Shown here: positions 30,341-32,082 of the stretch, piece after piece | How the letters are laid out: each line of letters opens with the position of its first letter | Numbering within the stretch: the stretch's first letter is position 1 | DNA from: Rhizophagus sp. LPA8_4_AMF | Lineage: Eukaryota; Glomeromycota; Glomeromycetes; Glomerales; Glomeraceae | Length of the DNA: 32,082 bases | Assembly (NCBI GenBank): GCA_021464525.1 | Contig: JADRCO010000513.1 | Span: 1-32,082 of the forward strand | Direction of reading: 5' to 3' | The notes under the pieces: generated by a model | Told to the model about the DNA's origin: nothing | Seen by the model: the letters and a program-made list of their open reading frames with translations, nothing else | Database searches by the model: none | Made by a program: the position numbers and the translations under genes

Positions 30341-30639
30341 CTGGATGGAAAATATCTTTCTTTGCATTTATTCTTAAAATTTAACAATAATTTTAATTAT
30401 AATAAAACTTTATAAATTTTTATTCAATTATTACAATTAAATATTCATTTAAAAGATAATAAAAATTTATATGTTATGATATAATTATTTTTTAGCTTAT
30501 ATATATAAAAAATAAAATTATAATTAATTTAAAAAATAATAAAAATTTTAATACTTTAGAAATATATTAATATTTTATTTAAAATTATATATTAAAAAAA
30601 TGTTTTATATATAATCACATTAAAATAAAAATTATCTAT

Positions 30640-30754
30640 ATGACTATATGTATGACTATATAAAAAAAATCTCACTATAAGCACACCTCTTTATAATCAC
30701 TTTATATACATTTGCTAGTCCTAAAGGATGTGATTATAAAGGAGATTGACTGTA
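30640..30754. mobile_element. Decayed pogo-like miniature element
   Basis: The right end, reversed from about 30752, reads CAGTCAATCTCCTTTATAATCACATCC. The left side near 30669 has AATCTCACTATAAGCACACC, a decayed match. A TA follows the right end. It is similar in design to 30971-31151. Confidence 0.4.
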
Positions 30755-30970
30755 TTATTTAATTTAAAATATTTCACAATAATTTGAATTTTGTAATAAT
30801 ATTAAATATTATTAAATTAAAAAATAAATTTATTTTATCACTATAATAAAATATTGAGTTCAAATTTATAAAATATTCTCAATTAATAATTAGTAAAATT
30901 TATTAAACTTATAATACATTAATATAAATAAGTGAAGTTTAATAAAATAAAGTTTATTTTAAATATTATA

Positions 30971-31151
30971 CAGTTGACTTCCTTTATAGACACATCTTTT
31001 AAAATTAAAAAAAAATATGGTGTGATTTAATATACTATAGTATAACTAAAGAAAGGGTTTTATAAGCTTATTAGTAACTTAAAGCTAATGTAAATGTGTT
31101 TATAAGAAAGGTGTGATTATATCTGAATATACCTATAGAAGAGATAAACTG
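30971..31151. mobile_element. Pogo/Tc1-like miniature inverted-repeat element
   Basis: 181 bp. Left end CAGTTGACTTCCTTTATAGA; right end, reversed, CAGTTTATCTCTTCTATAGG; about 17 of 26 positions agree. TA flanks both sides (30969-30970 and 31152-31153). It is non-coding. The terminus is related to but distinct from that of the element at 14877-15048. Confidence 0.65.
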
Positions 31152-31477
31152 TATATAGTCAATAAATCTAAAATAAATCTTTACAAAAAATTATTTTTTA
31201 TTTTTTATTTCTTTCAAATTAAAAATATAAAATGTTTGATATCTACAAAATAATTAATAACATTAGTTTTGATAAAGTAGAAGTAAATAAACTTTAAATT
31301 TATTCAATTATAAATTATGAATAAGAAAAAAATTAAATTTAGTATTTGCAGTTTCTTGCAGAATAAAAATTAAATCAAAAAATAAATTTATTCTATCACT
31401 ATAATAAGATACTGAGTTTAGACTTATAAAACATACTCTCAATTAATAATCAGTAAAGTTTATTAAGTTTAGGGAGC

Positions 31478-31560
31478 TTACATATATTACGTAATTATGA
31501 ATTACTATATAGTTGAACTCCTCCCTCTCCTAGTGAGATTATGATATCACGTGAACATAA
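31478..31560 (+). repeat. Third terminus of the 3.1-kb transposon family
   Basis: TACATATATTACGTAATTAT, then TTACTATATAG, CTCCTCCCTCTCC, GAGATTATGA and TCACGTGA follow the same order as the reversed right end of the element at 15475-18602. In this orientation an element would extend rightward past the window end, or the terminus is solitary. Confidence 0.55.
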
Positions 31561-32082
31561 TAGATAATATTCTCTTGGCTGAAATCTGTTTATAAACAAA
31601 TATCATATATAGATTAGTATACATTGTTATCTGTTACAACATTTTCCTATGGATCTAAATTTTTAATAAAAAAAAAATAAAAAAATAAAATTTTACACCA
31701 CCTAAAATTTTCAGTTTTTTTTCTATTTAAGATCTGATCTACTTATGATCGACAGAACATTATTATATAAATTTGGAAGAAATTTGGCATTATAAAAATA
31801 AATTAAATAGGCAAAATTTTGCAAATCAAAATCATCAAACATCATGTTGTACAACCAAGTCATGTGATTAAACCAAAAAAATGCCAAGAAAAATATCAAA
31901 ATAAATTTTTCACATAATAAAATGCTTAAAACGCTTAAAATCTGATACTGATCATATCTTAAATATTCAATATTCAGTAGGAGCTAGTTTACCTATGAAA
32001 ATTATTCAAATAGTATTATTAAAGTAGTAATTTTTTGGCTAAAAATAAGCGTAAAAAATATAAATAAAAAAGATTTAAAACA
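31561..32082. other. AT-rich end of window
   Basis: No gene seen. If 31478-31560 is the left end of a transposon, this would be its subterminal non-coding part. Confidence 0.4.

Noticed and set aside
1..32082. tRNA or rRNA genes
   Set aside because: I found no stretch with a T-loop plus matching acceptor and anticodon stems, and no rRNA-like conserved blocks.

Overview
Most likely a nuclear contig of an arbuscular mycorrhizal fungus (Glomeromycotina, Rhizophagus-like). The DNA is very AT-rich and the genes are cut by many short GT-AG introns. The window is crowded with decayed transposon genes and short inverted-repeat elements. Several broken genes belong to types I know as heavily expanded in these fungi: a SAM-like domain, a nuclease-like protein with an EVSGPP motif, a family B DNA polymerase and a DDE transposase. 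The species cannot be fixed from sequence alone.

Layout. 1-900: a tandem array whose ~110-bp units each hold a 35-nt exon-like core between splice signals, with an inverted-repeat element nested in it. 901-3894: AT-rich DNA with a ~800-bp foldback element at 2646-3445. 3895-8502 (minus): a complete 26-exon gene for a mitochondrial 2-oxoadipate dehydrogenase E1 (DHTKD1 type, 951 aa). 8965-10786 (plus): a complete 7-exon endopolyphosphatase (PPN1 type, 455 aa), divergent from the first across ~460 bp. 11477-11828: a small two-exon gene of unknown function. 12294-12655 (minus): a gene relic. 14877-15048: a pogo-like miniature element. 15475-18602: a ~3.1-kb transposon with terminal inverted repeats and a decayed DDE transposase. 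18612-20352: two copies of one promoter/5' module, the second leading into a frameshifted SAM-domain exon. 20607-23339: a long transposase-like open frame (DUF6589-like by impression) with a homeodomain-like C-terminus and one in-frame TAA. 23450-24470: a second, unrelated array of exon-like units, on the minus strand, downstream of a BED zinc-finger first exon (25376-25473). 25699-25835: a CpG-rich hairpin element. 25860-26862: a broken nuclease-like gene. 26890-28747 (minus): a family B DNA polymerase fragment interrupted by a hAT-like miniature element with a perfect 8-bp target duplication. 28766-32082: decayed, AT-rich DNA with more miniature elements.

How it fits together. Only two genes are clearly intact and housekeeping. 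One acts in mitochondrial lysine/tryptophan breakdown, and the other cuts polyphosphate, the phosphate store that mycorrhizal fungi move to the plant. They share a divergent promoter region but no pathway. Nearly everything else is mobile-element or multigene-family debris, and many of the broken frames carry premature stops explainable by C-to-T or G-to-A transitions. The least expected signal is the pair of minisatellites built from repeated mini-exons with splice sites.
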